Assembly: GCA_032622095.1 (NCBI GenBank)
Contig: CP136067.1
Location: 177,540,556 to 177,604,555, forward strand
Length of the DNA: 64,000 nt
Direction of reading: 5' to 3'
Origin: Siphonodentalium dalli
Lineage: Eukaryota > Mollusca > Scaphopoda > Gadilida > Siphonodentaliidae
Numbering within the stretch: position 1 is the first letter of the stretch; each line of letters begins with the position of its first letter. The notes beneath the pieces are model-generated. The model was not told the DNA's origin. It saw nothing but the letters and a program-made list of their open reading frames with translations, and did no database searches. Positions 21,781 through 33,876 of the stretch are shown piece after piece. The translations under genes were made by a program, and so were the position numbers.

Positions 21781-24763
21781 AGCATATGAAGCCGGTATAT
21801 CAATAGTTCGTGTATTATCGACCTATCGAAAACTCAAATTAGCTATATATGGGCCTAATGCAGATACAATAAGTAGGAAAGGAGTTATATGTATCGGAGG
21901 AAAAATGAATGTTCAATTAACGGCATATGAAACACCAACCTGTGACCGTTTGTTGAAGTTTTAATCTGAACATTTCCTAAGGAATAACTACTCACCAATA
22001 ATGAGTATTGAGTATAAAGGGTTTAAACGTGACTGTGTCAATTGTTAACAACTTTATCAATCAATTTATAACCGTATCCTAAAACTTCAGTCCCGATAAG
22101 CATTGACCATTATACTGAGCCATTTGGCACACAATTTTGTATATTACTGTATCTGGTGGCATAACTAAATTGTTTTTAATTTTTGATTGTGAAATATTAT
22201 CAACAATCACCAACAGACTAGTGGTCTGTATCCCATGTTCCTACATTGCCCGGATGGTCATATTTTAAATTGAGCATATGTTTCGATTCACTTTTTCACT
22301 ATAGTATACTAGCGATAACGCGGAATCTCATCAGGAAACGCGTGATAATTTAGATCGGCATAGTATGCCTATTTTAAATGTAGTTGGCCTGATTTTTCTA
22401 GGCCTGAAGCACCCAATATTTTTGGGCATGCACGATATGTGCCAATTTTATAATTCGGCATATGATATGACACTTTAATGAGTATTCTGAGCTCGGAAAT
22501 TATAGATTCCATCGTGCTGCTTATTTCATTAGAGCAGTCGGTCGTATCACACCCAAGTTTTGCACTTTGAGTCAAATGAGTTAGTAATGTGACAGTCATA
22601 GTTTAAACCAGCATAGTTTATGCCTATTTGTTGCATTTTAGATGCAGAAATTGTTATGTATTTGCATATTATATGCAACCTAGAATGGATTGACCTGTCT
22701 TTACAACAGCGCTTTACTAGGGCTGATGCATTGAGTGTGAAGTATATCAGTTTTCCTATATGCTATATACCCAGAGCACATGTGGTCTGGAAGGAACTGG
22801 TTTAATCTTGTTCAGACAGTTGCATGCCATAATCAGCATGTGGTGGGCATTGTGCCCTCTGTAACTTTAATGATGGGAAATTGATATCCCTACTCTATTG
22901 GAGTTGGTGATTAATGACGTGATTTGCTTGTCATGGTGTTTACATTGCATAATCAGCCACTGTGATGTGGAAATACTTCCAGGTATAGCTTGTATCTCTT
23001 GTGAGAATATATTATAGAGATTTCGAAATTTTGGTGAAGTTTTTATGTTTGTAGATTGTGGGGATATATGCCCAACAGTTCAATAGTTTTGTTTTTCGAT
23101 GTTTTGACACACCAAGCATATACATTTCCAGATAAATTTGTGTATAGTACGCCATATTTGATGGCATCTGGTATTACATGTATATGTTAATTCCAAAATA
23201 GCGTGTAAGAGCATAGAACACACCGCTCTCCATGGCTATATGCTTTGAGATAATGGTGCATTCCAGTTGGCTCACATGTGTATATAATCAGGCAAGACAG
23301 AGCATAATATCAAATAATATTAGTGGGCTCTATATGTGTCTTACAGATAAGTTGACCATGTTACCCAATGAATTTCCCAAATAAATGGATGAATTCAATT
23401 TGAATATCAGTGGGCCCTCGTTTATATACAAAGCACACGCATAGGTAGTTGGAAATGTTTGCCATTTCGATAGCTAGAGTAGACCAATTTAGCAGGTCAC
23501 TTGAGTTTGGAATTTTCAGGTTTGTGGATGAAGAGTTTATACTGCGAGACAACGTCTCAGTACATTAACATGTACAATTAGTTTTAACACTATTTATCGT
23601 GTGTAATCACGGGAAGATTTAAATCTTCTAATTGTTGTAAGCTTATTCGTTTAGAATTTTCCAAACACCAAGGCTGGCGCAAACCCGGTGGTAAGCGGGT
23701 CCTTGAAATGTTACATATACATGTAGAGTATATTTATTTTCCATGTATTTTGAATACATTTTGTTCAGTTTGTATATAAGATGGTGTATGTACACCCAAC
23801 CGAAAGCCATTAACTGGAGGTAGCGTATGTACCGTGGTGCCCGACACTATGCTATGAATTTGGATAGTCACTATAAGCTAGTGTTTCGTGTCTATTTTTA
23901 TTCGCCGACTACTCACCAGGGACAGGCGATTTAATTAGATAAGTCGACATTTTATATGTCTGTTAACATGTAGTCCATGTGTATATAGTTTGTGCCACCT
24001 CGTGTGGAATTGTTGGATTTGCAAATTTCATGCAATCAGTCTGTATCTTCGGAATGCATAGGATTCAATATTAGTCTTTGCCACGTTTGTAGTATGTTGG
24101 ATTTGCACGTATCTAAATTGTTTGTTGCTGTATGAAATCACTCCTAGTTACAAGGTTACGTCAGAGTCCGTGTTGTAGTTTTATTGTTTTAGGCATATCG
24201 CGAAAATCTCCATTCGGTTTCAGTGTTAAATATCGGTCACAATTGTACCCATAAAAACTTTATCTGATGACATTGGAATTTTGAACAATATGTCACAGAG
24301 TCATACTTATTGTATATGCGAAATTGCAAATATCACATGCCATGGTAATATTAACTGCGACGATTATTATTCTCAATACAACGAAACGCTCTTTTCATTC
24401 TGAAACTTAAAAGGGGCGTTAAAACGAAATTTCAGCTTGGCTTCACATCTATAATTAACAAATGTGTGAATATGTACCTATGTTAAAAATTCAAGCTACA
24501 GTCATAAAGTGAACTATTTTGGTTCTAGTCTACTCCACAAATAAGATAGGATGGTTCAGATTGTCATAGTCATGCGAAAACGACCAATGCAGTGCAAGTA
24601 AATGTAACTCACAATTCATGTACGCTGCACTGACATCTTAGCACACGATATTCTATGTATACATGTGCTGGGGTATTATCTAATGTTGACTTTGATACAT
24701 GTCAATTGATTACAGCAGATATAGGGACACACGCTGAGCTGTATGATGTAGTTAATAAACAGA
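21781..24763. other. Long intergenic stretch, nothing recognised
   Basis: About 3 kb without a gene, tandem repeat or terminal repeat that I can support. Open frames are under 80 codons and lack splice context. It includes the region just upstream of gene 2, so its promoter should lie at the right end. Confidence 0.4.
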
Positions 24764-24957
24764 ATGGAGGCTGCTAATTTCTCAACTTATTTTCAAATAT
24801 GTGTATTTGTTTGTATTTTCTTGCGAGTGCATTCTCAGGTAGGGACACAGTGTACGAAAGTCACTAATTGTATCTGTAAGTTCAAACCTGTCACTGGGTC
24901 GAATGCTGCTACGGAGTATATCGATCTGACTCCATTAGCAGGGACTGGGACACCAAC
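24764..24957 (+). CDS. Gene 2 exon 1: signal peptide and start of an MRH-like domain
   Basis: ATG at 24764 begins a signal peptide with a hydrophobic core ICVFVCIFL and a probable cleavage near VHSQ (residues 22-25). A Cys-rich segment with TNCICKF and then YIDLTPLAG follow. The donor AC|GTAAGT leaves phase 2. The pattern of CxCxF, then I-D-L-x-P-L, then an FxYSWNPCxPF box and YYSLGTQ in later exons matches the mannose-6-phosphate-receptor homology (MRH) fold of secreted or lysosomal-pathway proteins. It is not a named orthologue. Exons 1-3 agree in phase; exons 4-5 are less certain and the 3' end was not found. Confidence 0.75.
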
Positions 24958-25226
24958 GTAAGTATACCGATGACAACTATACACGAGCGCTTTATAATGA
25001 TATATACAGAATATCCATGTATTACTAGCTCAGGCTTGCCTATAAAATGGCTACAGTGAACTACGGTTTTGTTATTTCATTGTGGCCTTTTCTTATTTCA
25101 CTGTAGCTTGCCGAATGAAGTTATGGCGACATCACTTGAAAGCGGTTAGCAAACTTTCGGTCAGCCAGGTGATGTTTCCGTGTATTTAATTTGCTGTGCT
25201 ATTAAAACTGAAAATGCTGCCCAATT

Positions 25227-25746
25227 CAGGGGGGGGGGGTCGGAAAAAAAATTCAGGCACGTATGGCATTTTTCCCCTTTCGATCATTTTTTGTACCCAC
25301 CCACCCCCACCGCCAATTTTTTTTCCGTTTTCGGCAGTTTTTTCCGACCATTTTTTGACAACACTAAAGCAGAGATTTGCGGGGGGAAATTCACTGTAAA
25401 CAGCTGTATATGAATTTCTGTGCATACTATTTATCATGGATGTTAACATGGACATGTAAATAGGAATGAGTCATTTTGAGGTCATTCGGCCAAAAAAACA
25501 TGGCTGCCAGCGGCCATCTTGGATTTCAAAATTTGCAACAAAATACAAGACGATAACTGCCTGCAGTCAGTTTACAGTTAGAATTACATTATTTATTCAA
25601 AGTGGGTTTTAAGCCCAACTCATTGCCAAAACACTAAAAAACAAGCAGGAAATTTTTTTTTTAGTTGCGGAAAAAATTGCTTGTTGGTGGCTTTGACCAC
25701 CCACCCATCCCGGCATACGTGCCGGAATTTTTTTTTCACCCCCCTG
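25227..25746. mobile_element. hAT-like non-autonomous element with poly-G ends
   Basis: The 520-bp element starts CAGGGGGG and ends CCCCCCTG. The subterminal parts are inverted copies (AATTCAGGCACGTATGGC on the left, GGCATACGTGCCGGAATT on the right). CCCAATT directly flanks both sides (25220-25226 and 25747-25753). CAGGG-type ends with a 7-8-bp duplication point to the hAT superfamily, though hAT usually gives 8 bp. There is no transposase. Confidence 0.8.
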
Positions 25747-26670
25747 CCCAATTGAGTATTAATAAGGCGCATATAATAAAAAGAACCATTACAGTTTTTT
25801 TCTGAATACCTGAAACATCTCATTCGTGTCTAGAAAGAAATATCGAGTTTGTTGTGACGCGATGGTAAAACGAGAACCGGAGATTCGAGTTTTACCTCGG
25901 GGGACGACAAACGAGTGCAATAACGTTAACATGATGTTCACAAAACTGTTTTGTTCTATGCTTACTGTATACTCTGAATATTGCAGCTTGTAACATACTA
26001 ACATTGAGGTTGATATTGTTGTATTTAATGGAACAAACATGTGCTTAATGTAGACTATACCCCATCATGTTAAAGTTGACGTCGCCAGTGACGTTGTTGA
26101 CTTAATAGGTTTGTGTTGTTCAAGAACAATACACATTTTGTTATTGAACGTTTCAATTCTTCTGTATTTTGGTGTATTTCGCACAAATAAGCCATTGGGT
26201 GTGCAATAAATATCTTAACTTCCTTTCTACGAGCATTATGAAACACAAAAAGACGTATTGAAGTAATGGAAAATACAACTGTGAATACGTATGCATCAAT
26301 GTCAGAGTGAAAAAAAACATCAAGCAAGTCGATGAAGATATAACAACAGTCGTCAAACAGGGATTATTGAAAATAAGACTCAATATCTCAGAACGGATAT
26401 TATTTTTGCAACTTCTAAGTAGGTAACGCTTTATTCTGAACCAGGTCATGGTACACGAGTAAGCATATATATATAATGTACACACGAGAACGCTCCGGCC
26501 TATACATTTAAAAATACACATGCAAACAGTAAATACAGAAAAATAATCGTCACACACGCAAATTCAATACAATGTAATATAAACAAAAATAACATTAAAC
26601 AAAAACAAAACAAACAAATAACAGGAAATCTCCTATACTAAGCGCAACCATTGAATCCGTGGTCCGTGGA

Positions 26671-27051
26671 GCTCCGTGGTCCAGTGGTTAGCGCGTTGGA
26701 CTTGTCTTCGCTGTCAACACAACGAGGCGAGTTCGCGGCTGGCTGGTGGTCTATTGTGAGTTTGAGCGATCTGCAATTGTTGAATCTCGCGCCAAGTTGT
26801 GACCCTTGAGCAAGGTCGCTCGTACTGTGTCTGCTTTGCTTTGCCATGCGTTACAAGGGTACCTGATAATGAGCAGTGAAAGATCTTGCCATATGGTATC
26901 CTGGCATACTCCCGGCTGTACCTCCCCCCCGTCCCGGGGAGCAGTAGATGGTTACTGAATGTTCAGGCTCATCAGGGTAATAATTGTAAAACATTGAGCG
27001 CTTTGGGCCTCATGGGAAAGGCGCTTTACAAATGCTTTACATTATTATTAT
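26671..27051 (+). mobile_element. tRNA-derived SINE
   Basis: The head has a pol III A-box-like stretch (GTGGTCCAGTGGTTAGCGCG, 26676-26695) and a B-box-like GGCGAGTTCGCGGC (26726-26739). The tail has GAGCGCTTTGGGCCTCATGG and AAAGGCGCTTTACAAATG, then ATTATTATTAT. This is the common layout of invertebrate tRNA-SINEs with a LINE-derived tail and an ATT-type end. The tail ends about 10 bp before the exon 2 splice acceptor of gene 2. Confidence 0.85.
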
Positions 27052-27061
27052 CTGTTTCCAG

Positions 27062-27152
27062 CTTCGACAACGTAAAGGATCCGTCGTCAGCTTTTGAATA
27101 CTCATGGAACCCGTGTAATCCATTTACAGAAGGAAGATGTTCGAACGTCGCT
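27062..27152 (+). CDS. Gene 2 exon 2: MRH core
   Basis: Acceptor CTGTTTCCAG, donor GCT|GTGAGT. The 91 nt enter in phase 2 and leave in phase 0 (residues 65-95). It encodes FEYSWNPCNPFTEGRC, the most recognisable MRH block, with two cysteines expected to form disulphides. Phase agrees with both neighbours. The acceptor's branch point and much of its upstream context must lie in the SINE. Confidence 0.8.
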
Positions 27153-27209
27153 GTGAGTATATGGATGCCTACATATACCAGTCTGTTCTCGTGATAATAC
27201 AATACGGGC

Positions 27210-27555
27210 TGAAAGTCACATGGCTGTTTGCGCTCCAAAATACACATAATAGTATTCGCTTTTAAATGTTCTCAGTATCGAAATAGGTCGATAAATATCG
27301 TAACTATCTTTCTACGGGCATTATGTAACCGAAAAAGACGTATTGAAGTAATGTAAAATACAACTGTGAATACGGTGTTTGGGTACCAAACACAAAACAG
27401 CCATTTGCACGACATGGAACAGAAAAGAGCGTTCCGTGGTAGTCTATTCCTGATATGGTAGCAATAAAGAGCGTTTCTCTAACTTCTGGCGAAAAGTTGA
27501 AAATGGCTGAAAAATGGCTGTGACTTTGGCAAGTGTTTTTTCAGAGCATATGAAG
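27210..27555. repeat. Partial copy of the 525-bp repeat
   Basis: It matches 21440-21780 through GCTCCAAAA, the AAATAGGTCGATAAATATC word, and ATTCCTGATATGGTA to CAGAGCATATGAAG. It lacks the G-run end. It starts soon after the exon 2 donor. Confidence 0.75.
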
Positions 27556-28103
27556 AAAAAAAATTCGAATGAGCCATGTCTGTTTAAATTAAAATTGCGC
27601 GAAATAAGCTCAGAAAAACAAATATGAAGAAAAAGTATATGAAAAATTATGTGGAAGCTCTTTTCATCTAAAACGGGTCGGTGAGGGGGACTCTGTAGGG
27701 GCCTTGGAGCGATGAGAAACTCGCGGGTGTGACCCATGAGAATTTGAAGGGACATGCGACCCTCTCCTATACTACTTTGGTACTGTTGTAATGCTACCGA
27801 ATAAAGTTTGTATAAAGTGTGTATTTGATTATTGTGTATGGAGTGCGTACCACCGCGACGTGGAACAAAGTGATGGGGTGAACAGGCAGAAAGTTATATA
27901 TCCCATATACTATACTCATAATATCTCAATCCACGGAATGCTATAACACCATTGGTTGTCACACATTTAGCCATATAGCAGAATGGAGTGATATATTCCG
28001 ACGACGCTACCCCGACACAAAGAAAACTAACAAAATCTGATTATATATAATTCCACATATCTATTGATTATTTTCCATGTGCATTTCTTGTGTATTTATA
28101 TAA

Positions 28104-28179
28104 TGTGTAAAGCGCTTAGGGCCCCTTGCGGGGGATAGGCGCTATATAAATATTATTATTATTATTATTATTATTATAT
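28104..28179 (+). mobile_element. SINE/LINE 3' tail fragment
   Basis: GTGTAAAGCGCTTAGGGCC and GGCGCTATATAAATATT are followed by about ten ATT units. The same kind of tail ends the SINE at 27051. No tRNA-like head is visible upstream, so only the 3' part remains, or it belongs to a related LINE tail. Confidence 0.7.
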
Positions 28180-28797
28180 AACTCCGCCTACCTAAAATGC
28201 CGATAACCATACTGCAAACTAACCCTCAAAATTTGTCTTCTAACTTCTCGGTTATAACTGTATAACATTAGTCAAAACAAGAGTTATTTCCCAATTACAT
28301 ATAACAGACAAATCAATTAGGCGGCAGTGATAAAACAATAATCACCGACGTGAATATCCGATTAGGAAATGACAACTATAAGCGTATACAGCTGATGGCT
28401 GATGGTCTGTACATGCATTAAAGGTTTTCCCATACGGACTTAGTGACCCCCGATATCCCCACCCATACATATATACATATACATACACGTACTTTATTAG
28501 CTTTTCTCACGAAACCATTTATATTTAGAAAAGAAACCGATAATTTTACAAACGAGGAAGTCTGAACGTCGAAAAAAAAACACCAAACAAATTATTCGTT
28601 TCTGAATAGACACAATCCCCATAGAATACCGTTTTTTATAGCAATCACCCACATGCTTCACTCCATTCCATCTTCTGTAACTTTCTCTTCCCCTCTTTGT
28701 ATCTATGTTCTGCCTAAAACATCTCTCCATCTCTCATATAGAAACCTAGAACAATTTACCATTTATTTTTGTTGTATACCTTGTCTTTCGGTATTAA

Positions 28798-29030
28798 CCC
28801 TTTCAGTGCCAAGTCCGATTTTTGTATCAACCCATATACCCTGTGCCAATGCATTCTCTTATATATGCGAGTCGACCATAGGTTGCCTCGCATATATAAG
28901 AGAATGCATTGGCCTAACAATTTTTCATCATTTGTTATTATTTTTTACAATTTTTTACAATTTTAATAATTTTTTCTTATATTCTTTAACAGACTTATTT
29001 AAAAAAAAAAAAAATAATAATAATAAGCTT
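28798..29030. mobile_element. 5' part of a TTAA-flanked CCCTTT MITE (P3)
   Basis: TTAA at 28794-28797 is followed by CCCTTTCAGTGCCAAG. The first intact hairpin of the paired-hairpin module (CCAATGCATTCTC arms) is at about 28847-28913, and an AT-rich centre follows. The second hairpin and right end are missing; sequence changes near 29000-29030. Confidence 0.75.
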
Positions 29031-29059
29031 ATACAGCTTAATGTCAGATCTCTTCCTCA

Positions 29060-29630
29060 TCGTTATATATTTTTGGAAGATATGTCTGTGTGTGTGTCTG
29101 TGTGTGTGTGTGTCTGTAATCGATGGACTCGAAAACGGCCGAGCCGATTTCGATGAAACTTGGTATGTGGGGGTATTTTCGGCCGGGGAGTGACCTTGAA
29201 ATCGGGTGATTTCAAGGTCAAACGCCCGAACATCACGGGATTTCGATGAAACTTGGTATGTGGGGGTGCCTTCGGCCGGGGAGTGGCATAAACCTATTAA
29301 TTTGCCCTTGCGACGTGACCTTGAAATCGGTCAATTCAAGGTCAAATCGCGAATTTTGATGGGATTTCGACGAAATTTGATACGTAGGGTTACTTTTGTC
29401 CACTGAATGTATTGGCCGGTAGAGTCGGGACCCCGACCTGACCTTGACCTTCAAAATGATCAATTCGAGGTCAAATCGGGTAAAACCGGATGGATTTCGA
29501 CAGGTACTTTTGCCGGGTACTTTTGTCCGGGCAGTGTTTTGGACGGGTCAAATCGTTACCCCACCTGACCTTGACCTTCAAAATGGTCAATTCATGGTCA
29601 AAGCCCGGACGAAGTCGGGTCACCTTCTAG
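29060..29630 (+). mobile_element. Helitron-like non-autonomous element H1
   Basis: The 3' end is a hairpin, CCCGGAC-GAA-GTCGGG, followed by TCACCTTCTAG (CTAG at 29627-29630). This fits the Helitron rule of a hairpin a few bases before CTRR. The 5' end is probably TC at 29060 (TCGTTATATATTTTTGG). The body is built of repeated CTGACCTTGACCTTCAAAAT and TTCGACGAAATTTG words and a GT microsatellite (29084-29117). There is no coding domain. Confidence 0.6.
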
Positions 29631-30081
29631 TCTATTATATAAGATCTGTCTGTAATCGATGGACTCGAAAACGGCCGACCCGATTTCGATGAAACTTGGT
29701 ATGTGGGGGTATTTTCGGCCGGGGAGTGACAAGGGCCTATTAATTTGCCCGTGCGACGTGACCTTGACTTTAAAATCGGGTCAATTCAAGGTCAAATCGC
29801 CAATTTTTATGGGATTTTGACGAAATTTTATACATAGGGTTACTTTTGTCCACTGAGTGTTTTGGACGGGTCAAATCGTGACCCCGACCTGACCTTGACC
29901 TTCAAATTGACCAAATCAAGGTCAAATCGGGTAAAACAGGATGGATTTCGACGGTTACTTTTGTCGGGTACTTTTGTCCGGGCAGTGTTTTGGACGGGAC
30001 AAATCGTCACCCCAACTGACCTTGACCTTCAAAATGGTCAATTAAATGTCAAAGACCGGACGAAGTCGGGTCACCTTCTAG
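29631..30081 (+). mobile_element. Helitron-like element H2, directly abutting H1
   Basis: It starts TCTATTATATAAGATC right after the CTAG of H1 and ends with a hairpin and CACCTTCTAG (CTAG 30078-30081). The body is close to that of H1, including CGATGGACTCGAAAACGGCC. This is head-to-tail tandem arrangement. Confidence 0.65.
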
Positions 30082-30487
30082 TCTAATATATATTTTGGGA
30101 CTTCTGTTTGTTTGTCTGTTAGCTATGGCCGGGAAAACTGTCGGACGGATTGAGCCCAAACTTCCTATCTAAGGGTAAAATCCCAGCTGGAATGTCATCG
30201 CACCGCGTCTGAGAACGTCAGAACACTCATTCTCCAATCCCCCGCCACCGCAATGGTTAGTTCATGGGTTAATCGCGTGATAGCTAAAGAGCGTTCGTAT
30301 CCGCAGAGTCGTTGATAAAGGGCGTTTATGTGTCCATACATGAGCGTGTTGTGTCTGTGTACAGACATGAGCGTGTTGTGTGATTCTGTGTTCGTACTTA
30401 GGGGTTCCTGGGAATGGGGGAGATTTTCAACGGGTCAGTTTTTCCGCCCGAGGTGACCTTCACCTTGAAACGGGTACCCACAAATGA
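30082..30487 (+). mobile_element. Helitron-like element H3, 3' end missing
   Basis: It starts TCTAATATATATTTTGGG after the CTAG of H2. GTTTGTTTGTCTGTTAGC follows, then unrelated sequence with GAGCGTGTTGTGT words. It has no hairpin/CTAG end before the next TC at 30488, so it is probably truncated or interrupted. Confidence 0.5.
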
Positions 30488-30699
30488 TCTAATATATATT
30501 TTGGGACTTCTCTCTGTTTGTTTGTCTGTTAGCTATGGCCGGGAAAACTGCTGGATGGATTTCGACGAAATTTGATATCTACGGGTAGTTTTGTCCGGGG
30601 AGTGTTTTGGACGGGTCAAATCGTGACTCCGACCTGACCTTGACTTTCAAAATGGTCAATTCAAGGTCAAAGCCCGGGCGAAGTCGGATCACCTGCTAG
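30488..30699 (+). mobile_element. Helitron-like element H4
   Basis: It starts TCTAATATATATTTTGGG, as H3 does, and ends CCCGGGCGAAGTCGG plus ATCACCTGCTAG (CTAG 30696-30699). At 212 bp it is the shortest complete member here. Confidence 0.65.
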
Positions 30700-31101
30700 T
30701 CTCATATATACTGGAACAAACTTGCTGACATTTTGTGATATATGTTTGGTATGGCAAATTATCTATATTTATAATCATGTGTTATTGAGGCTGAATGAGG
30801 TCACTTTCGCCAACAAAACTGTTGAAGGGTACATGTTTTGAAAATGTGCTGAGCGGTACACATGAGCGCCTACAGAGTCCCCATCACCGACCCGTTTAAG
30901 ATGATAAGAGCTTCCACATAATTTTTCATATACTTTTTCTTCATATTTGTTTTTCTTTCAGTCGTAAATATGGTAACATATATCCTCATGAGTGAGCACG
31001 AGAAATAAAAGTTGGTGAGACTCGTTCCGTGAAATATATGCTATAACATGATATATCATGTTTATGGAGGAATGGACACAGTATATATGAGCGTTTAAAT
31101 A

Positions 31102-31552
31102 TGTGACCCGCCATATCAAATCCAGTCGTAAGTCGGGATTTTTTTTACCCTGTGCCAATGCATTCTCTTATATATGCGAGTCGACCATAGGTCGCCTCGC
31201 ATATATAAGAGAATGCAACAATTTTTTATCATTTTTTTAAAATAAATGTTTCTTACAATTTTTAGGACATAAAATAAAAAACATCCATTACCCTGCAGGG
31301 AGCCCCACACATATATAGAAGCATATGGAAGAGTGTCGTCTGCTCATGTTTGTCTGGGGCTCTGTATGGGTGAAATTATAAAATTGTTAAAGAATACCAA
31401 TTTTTTTTATTAAAATTGTAAAAAATTGTTAGGCCAATGCATTCTCTTATATATGCGAGGCGACCTATGGTCGACTCGCATATATAAGAGAATGCATTGG
31501 CACAGGGTAAAAAAATCCCGACTTACGACTGGATTTGATATGGCTGGTCACA
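31102..31552. mobile_element. TA-flanked double-hairpin MITE, complete copy A3
   Basis: A 451-bp copy of the family at 5687-6145, with TGTGACCCGCC termini and TA on both sides (31100-31101, 31553-31554). The right arm of its first hairpin has lost a few bases before CAACAATTTTTT; the second hairpin is complete. Confidence 0.92.
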
Positions 31553-32229
31553 TATGTTTGATTTTGTGAGCGTGAACAAATTCTCCATTTCTTATCGAAA
31601 TGGCCATATTCCGCGAAATATATGATATATGCCATATGTAATGATATGTTATATATTATCTATGTAACACATAGTGTGTCTAATAACATTACAACCTTAC
31701 AGTAATGAAATTATATGGCACCGACTATATTCATTACCCAACGACCTAAGCTCGATCGCTCACTGTTGGTCAACAATGGCTGCAGCCACACGTACCACAG
31801 TAGCGGTAGCATTATAGGAATCACTGAACTAAATGGTTTCCCATAGGCGACAGTGTTAACGTTTTGGCCAAATTCACTGAATTGAAGCCTGCAGGCCATA
31901 CCAGTGATGTTTATCCGGTAGATTGACACCAGTTGATCACGAAAATGCAAGAAAAATCATAGGTCATGTGTTTACTTTTTTTAATAAATCCCCAAGTCTA
32001 CGAAAGGGCTATCTCACAGCCAAATTTGATCTGGAAAAACCCAGAACTACAGCAGCTAGTTAAATAAATTTCCCGCTCACAAAAATCCATTCCCCCATTC
32101 ATTCACCAGTTTAAATTATTTAGATATTATGTACAAATCAAATAAACGCGATGTCATCCTTTAACAAGAAAACTAAGATGCATGCATCAGGTCGCCCGTG
32201 AACTATTTATCATATAATTCTTGTAGCTA

Positions 32230-32595
32230 TCTATTATACATTTTGGAATATCTGTATGCATGTATCTATGTGTGTTATAGACTCGAACACTGCTCGACCG
32301 ACCCGACTCGGATTTGGTATTTAACTTGTCAACTTGACCTCGCTCATAGGCATGTTTCTGGACCTTGACCGATCCGACTAAACTTTTGTGTGTAGGACTA
32401 CTTTGATCCCGGGAGCAATATGGACGGGTCCAATTTCACGTGGGACCATGTCATCGAACGTGCTGATATAGGCATGTTTCTGGACCAATTGAACAATAGT
32501 TTGTCCAGACGCTGTATATACCGGGCACTGCCCAGATGGAGGCGATCACAAAGAAATCCCTAAATAGCCCGAACGAAGTCGAGTACATCAGCTAG
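32230..32595 (+). mobile_element. Helitron-like element H5 (diverged)
   Basis: Probable TC start at 32230 (TCTATTATACATTTTGG). The end is a CCCGAACGAAGTCGAG hairpin followed by TACATCAGCTAG (CTAG 32592-32595). The body keeps GACTCGAACACTGCTCGACC and TTGACC words of the H1-H4 family but is more diverged. Confidence 0.55.
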
Positions 32596-32884
32596 TATTA
32601 TATATTTCTAGATTTAGTTACAAACTATATACCTGTATATTGTACAAAGAAATGTTTGACAAATGTATCTATATCAATATTACCATAGGGGTCATTAAAA
32701 ATAGATACGACGAAACAAAATTTTGAAGGATGCATGTGATTGTGAGGAATAGGATCATAGGTAAATTTAATTTATGGACGCTTGTTAATTTTCATTTTTC
32801 AAATGATGACAGGAATGCGGAAAGTTGAACTGCCTAAGTAATACTGGCTATCAGCATGAAGAGATATACATGTATATAAAAACC

Positions 32885-33225
32885 AAAATAGAAGATGACT
32901 GCTGGCGACAATGTTTTCCAAAGAAATTCAAAGCATTCGATAGCTCCCATCTAGTGGTCACCCCGAAGATCAATATGAAGTTTGGTGACTATCAGATGAG
33001 GGATGTGGTCTGTACAGGTGCTAAAGAATTCAGTCATGCAAAGAGTAAGATACAAAATTGCTGCCTGTGGTCATGTTTTTTAACGAAATTCGGAAAAATT
33101 AGATTACTCTCATCCTGGTTATCCAGAAGATCATTGTGGAATCTGGTGACGATCGGACAAGGGATGTCGTCTGTAGGATCAACCAAATATTTAGCCATAA
33201 AAATAGTAAAATTCAAGATCAACTG
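32885..33225. repeat. Two units of the GGCCGCC-type 155-160-bp repeat
   Basis: Units start near 32885 and 33044, with a stub at 33206. They share the CATCTAGTGGTCACCCCG, GACGATCGGA and GTAAAATTCAAGATC words with the array at 11258-12115. Confidence 0.7.
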
Positions 33226-33876
33226 ATAGAAAGTGTTCCGTAACGCGACACACATCGGTGGTTTTCACTTCACAATATTCAATCAGAATAAATGTATTTG
33301 CAAAGTCGCGCGGTCGGCCATTTTAAATCTAAACAATAATGAGTCAAGTTAGGCAACAATTTCTCTCCACGAGTTCCTATACCAAATATGAACTATCATG
33401 TCTATTCAGCAAATTACATTGTGCACGGTTCGTGGATATTCGTTCCCGATTTGATTCTATAAATTCTAGCACATTGTAAACTATATAGTTAATCTATAGT
33501 TTACAAATATAAAAGACTACCATTAACAAAAGAGTGTGGGGGTTTTTCATGGTTACTTATGATAGTGCAAGTTAAGATAACAAACAAGCGGAACTGTCAA
33601 ACATTTCGACATTCAAGGACTATTTGTAGGATGATCTAATGCAGCTCATATATTGACTGTGACATTTGACCATTTTAATAAATATTTGTTAGCACAAGTA
33701 GCAATATTGGCTGTGGAAATATAAAAATGTACATTTGTGGCACGTGAAAACCAAGTTAGGAACGTGCGATATGATGCTACCCGGTCGTAAAAGGGTGTAA
33801 TCGAAATGCCTAATTTTTGCATACCAGTCACAACTAGTTATCTTGCACTTTAATTGTTAACACCTCTCCTTGTTCA

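Larger units (their letters stand above)
24958..27061 (+). other. Gene 2 intron 1
   Basis: A 2.1-kb intron holding a hAT-type element (25227-25746), a partial copy of the 525-bp repeat (26205-26420) and a SINE (26671-27051) that touches the exon 2 acceptor. A word GCGGCCATCTTGGATTTC near 25510 is a stray piece of the GGCCGCC repeat. Confidence 0.6.

Noticed and set aside
26671-26745. Functional tRNA gene
   Set aside because: A- and B-box-like words exist, but the cloverleaf is not closed and the sequence continues into a SINE body and tail.
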